From assembly GCA_022508885.1 (NCBI GenBank), contig JAFLUG010000006.1, forward strand, positions 1 through 59,721: a DNA stretch of 59,721 bases. The letters are read 5' to 3'. The number at the start of each line of letters is the position of its first letter. Position 1 is the first letter of the stretch. Source of the stretch: Oscillospiraceae bacterium (GTDB lineage: Bacteria; Bacillota; Clostridia; Oscillospirales; Ruminococcaceae). This document shows positions 57,858 through 59,721 of this stretch, piece by piece. The position numbers were made by a program, and so were the translations under genes. Under the pieces are notes generated by a model. That model searched no databases. It saw only the letters and a list, made by a program, of their open reading frames with translations, and had not been told where the DNA came from.

Positions 57858-59721
57858 ATGGACAACAAAAACAGACCTCATTCCCGAGATAAAAATGTCA
57901 GCGGGGAAGGCAAAGGAGTAAACCGCCGAGGAAGCGGACTCGGCACCGGGAGAGCAGGCTCGAAGGACTACGGCTCTTCTTCGGGCAGCTACGGCAATTC
58001 GGGAAGGACCACATTGCCTTCAGGCGGAGGCAGTGTTAAAAGAGCGGCAGTCGGCGGAGGCGCGGGCGGAGTTCTGGCAATCATCATAATAGTGCTTGTG
58101 CTTTTGACTAACAATGGTTCTTGCGGTAATCTTCTCGGCAGCATTCCGAGCGAGCCTTATGACAGCGTCGGTATAAGTTCGGGCGGAGATATAAACAATA
58201 ACGTCGCGGCGGGCTCGCGCGAAAAAAGAACGCAGATATTAGGCGGAAGCCGCGATGTCGTTACGCTTATGGTTTATATGTGCGGAACGGACCTTGAGAG
58301 CAAATACGGAATGGCTACCGCGGATATGCAGGAAATGCTTGCTTCAAGCAACAACTTCGGCGATAATTTCAACGTCATCGTCTATACGGGCGGCTGCAAG
58401 AGCTGGAAAAGCAGTGATATAAGCACCTCCGTAAATCAGATATACTCCATTAAAAACGGAAAGCGAACGCTTTTAAAGAGCGACGGAAGCAAGTCTATGA
58501 CTGACCCGAATACACTCTCCGGGTTTATTAAATACTGTGCGTCAAATTATCCCGCGAACCGAAACGAGCTTATCCTCTGGGATCATGGCGGCGGCTCGGT
58601 CAGCGGCTACGGATATGATGAAAAATATTCTTCAAAGGGTTCTATGAGCCTTGCGGGAATCGACAGCGCGCTTAAAGCGGGCGGTGTTTCGTTTGATTTT
58701 ATCGGCTTTGACGCGTGTCTTATGGCTACCGCGGAAAACGCGCTTATGCTCGATAAATACGCTGATTATCTCATCGCCTCCGAAGAAACCGAGCCGGGAA
58801 TAGGCTGGTACTATACAAATTGGCTAAACGCCTTCGCAAAGAACACATCACAGTCAACTCTTGATATCGGAAAAAATATCGTAGATGATTTTATCACTAA
58901 GTGCGCAAGCGAGTGCCGAGGGCAGAAAACGACCCTTTCGGTCATTGACCTCGCTGAGTTCGCTCATACGGTTCCGGACAAGCTGATAGATTTCTCAAAA
59001 TCAGTAAGCAACAAGATCTCCCAGAACCAGTATAAAGATGTTTCTGACGCGCGCTATAATACAAGAGAGTTTGCTGTAAGCTCTAAGATCGATCAAGTCG
59101 ATCTTGTAAACCTCGCGGATAACATGAATACCGCAGAGGGACGAGCTTTAAGCTCGGTAATAAAGGGAGCGGTAAAATATAACCGCACATCTTCGAATAT
59201 GACCAACGCTTACGGAGTCTCAATTTATTTTCCATATAACAAAACCTCTTATGTCGATAAAGCCTGCGATACCTACGAGCTTATCGGAATGGACGATGAA
59301 TACGCAAACTGCATAAAGAAATTCGCTCAGCTTGAAACAAGCGGACAGATCGCAGCGGGCGGAAGCTCTGCGCCGTTTTCCTCGCTGTTCGGACTGAGCA
59401 GTCCCACAGGCTCTTCCGGAAGCGCCGATATAATCACAAGCCTTATCGGAGCGTTTCTCAGTTCTTCTGACAAATCAATAGACGGGCTTGACAGTTCAAA
59501 TACTGGCTTTATGCAGGGTCAGGATTTGGACAGCGCTGTACAATATCTTGCGGAAAACTATCTTGACGCGTCACAGCTTGTCTGGAAAAAGACAGACGGA
59601 AAATATATATTGGAGCTGTCCGATGAGCAATGGTCGCTTGTACACGGTCTGGATCTGAATATGTTCTACGCTGACGGTGACGGTTATGTCGATATGGGTA
59701 TAGACAATGTCTTCTCATTTG
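57858..59721 (+). CDS. Clostripain-family (C11) cysteine peptidase, membrane-anchored (3' truncated by window)
   Basis: The frame is open from the ATG to the window edge, 621 codons. GGGAGG precedes the ATG. A Gly/Ser/Arg-rich cytoplasmic N-terminus (1-60) is followed by a membrane helix (about 68-84, LAIIIIVLVLL) and the C11 domain from about 130: VVTLMVYMCGTDLES, ILWDHGGGS with the catalytic His243, and IGFDACLMAT with the catalytic Cys287. The domain then runs on to a Ser/Gly-rich linker near 500 and further sequence. Clostripain enzymes cut after Arg or Lys. This type II membrane form would work outside the cell. The C-terminus is missing. Confidence 0.85.
   Translation, partial: MDNKNRPHSRDKNVSGEGKGVNRRGSGLGTGRAGSKDYGSSSGSYGNSGRTTLPSGGGSVKRAAVGGGAGGVLAIIIIVLVLLTNNGSCGNLLGSIPSEPYDSVGISSGGDINNNVAAGSREKRTQILGGSRDVVTLMVYMCGTDLESKYGMATADMQEMLASSNNFGDNFNVIVYTGGCKSWKSSDISTSVNQIYSIKNGKRTLLKSDGSKSMTDPNTLSGFIKYCASNYPANRNELILWDHGGGSVSGYGYDEKYSSKGSMSLAGIDSALKAGGVSFDFIGFDACLMATAENALMLDKYADYLIASEETEPGIGWYYTNWLNAFAKNTSQSTLDIGKNIVDDFITKCASECRGQKTTLSVIDLAEFAHTVPDKLIDFSKSVSNKISQNQYKDVSDARYNTREFAVSSKIDQVDLVNLADNMNTAEGRALSSVIKGAVKYNRTSSNMTNAYGVSIYFPYNKTSYVDKACDTYELIGMDDEYANCIKKFAQLETSGQIAAGGSSAPFSSLFGLSSPTGSSGSADIITSLIGAFLSSSDKSIDGLDSSNTGFMQGQDLDSAVQYLAENYLDASQLVWKKTDGKYILELSDEQWSLVHGLDLNMFYADGDGYVDMGIDNVFSF

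Overview
The window reads as a chromosomal segment of a spore-forming, anaerobic, fibre-degrading member of the Clostridia, most like Ruminococcus or Oscillospiraceae. The pointers are two secreted GH5 cellulases (one with a CBM2-like module), two BspA-type leucine-rich-repeat lipoproteins, a monomeric [FeFe]-hydrogenase, anaerobic ribonucleotide reductase NrdD/NrdG, ferredoxin-tailed aldo/keto reductases, an alpha/beta small acid-soluble spore protein, and many strict TTGACA-17-TATAAT promoters with AGGAGG ribosome sites. This placement is inference from gene content; no rRNA or tRNA gene is present.

Layout. 1-7 kb: end of a choloylglycine-hydrolase-like gene, a PaaK/CapK-like ligase, an ABC ATPase plus FtsX-type permease with a lipoprotein, and an Fe-S aldo/keto reductase. 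7-8.7 kb: an AT-rich mobile-element scar with a broken serine recombinase, a strong promoter feeding a short hairpin RNA, and a 3-methyladenine glycosylase. 8.7-18.5 kb: MATE exporter, metal-dependent hydrolase, second Fe-S aldo/keto reductase, Gfo/Idh oxidoreductase, thioredoxin, a minus-strand operon (GltD-like flavoprotein, GT2-GtrA glycosyltransferase, small membrane protein) and a GGDEF protein. 18.6-26.2 kb: SPFH/zinc-ribbon protein with a partner, ECF sigma factor and anti-sigma pair, pth-mfd. 26.2-31 kb (minus): peptide-binding lipoprotein, nrdG and nrdD under tandem NrdR boxes. 31-38 kb: ferredoxin pair; the rSAM-ruvC-ruvA-TPR-ruvB-dprA operon (minus); an NrnA-like phosphoesterase. 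38-41 kb: PdaA-like deacetylase, an IS200-type element, rplJ-rplL with an L10 leader. 41-49.4 kb: ApbE, SASP, GH5-PlsC-lipid kinase, and GH5/CBM2-S26-like-hemolysin III. 49.5-57.7 kb: LRR lipoproteins flanking a kinase-hydrogenase operon, then FeoAB. The right edge is the start of a membrane-anchored clostripain-family peptidase.

How they fit together. Redox genes (FeFe hydrogenase, ferredoxins, Fe-S reductases, NrdDG, FeoAB iron uptake, ApbE flavinylation) suit a strictly fermentative life. Cellulases and LRR proteins all carry lipoboxes, so the outward-facing set looks membrane-tethered. ruvABC, dprA, mfd and the glycosylase form a DNA-repair set.

Most notable. A roughly 100-nt structured element occurs three times, each time in the loop of a different rho-independent terminator: the outer stems are unrelated, the inner three-hairpin core is conserved, and one base pair shows a compensatory change. 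Other oddities are an NrdD whose C-terminus ends without the glycyl-radical motif, a promoter-hairpin-terminator unit that may be a small RNA, a perfect palindrome inside a promoter spacer, an LRR protein built from two complete modules, and an aldo/keto reductase that seems to have lost its catalytic tetrad.
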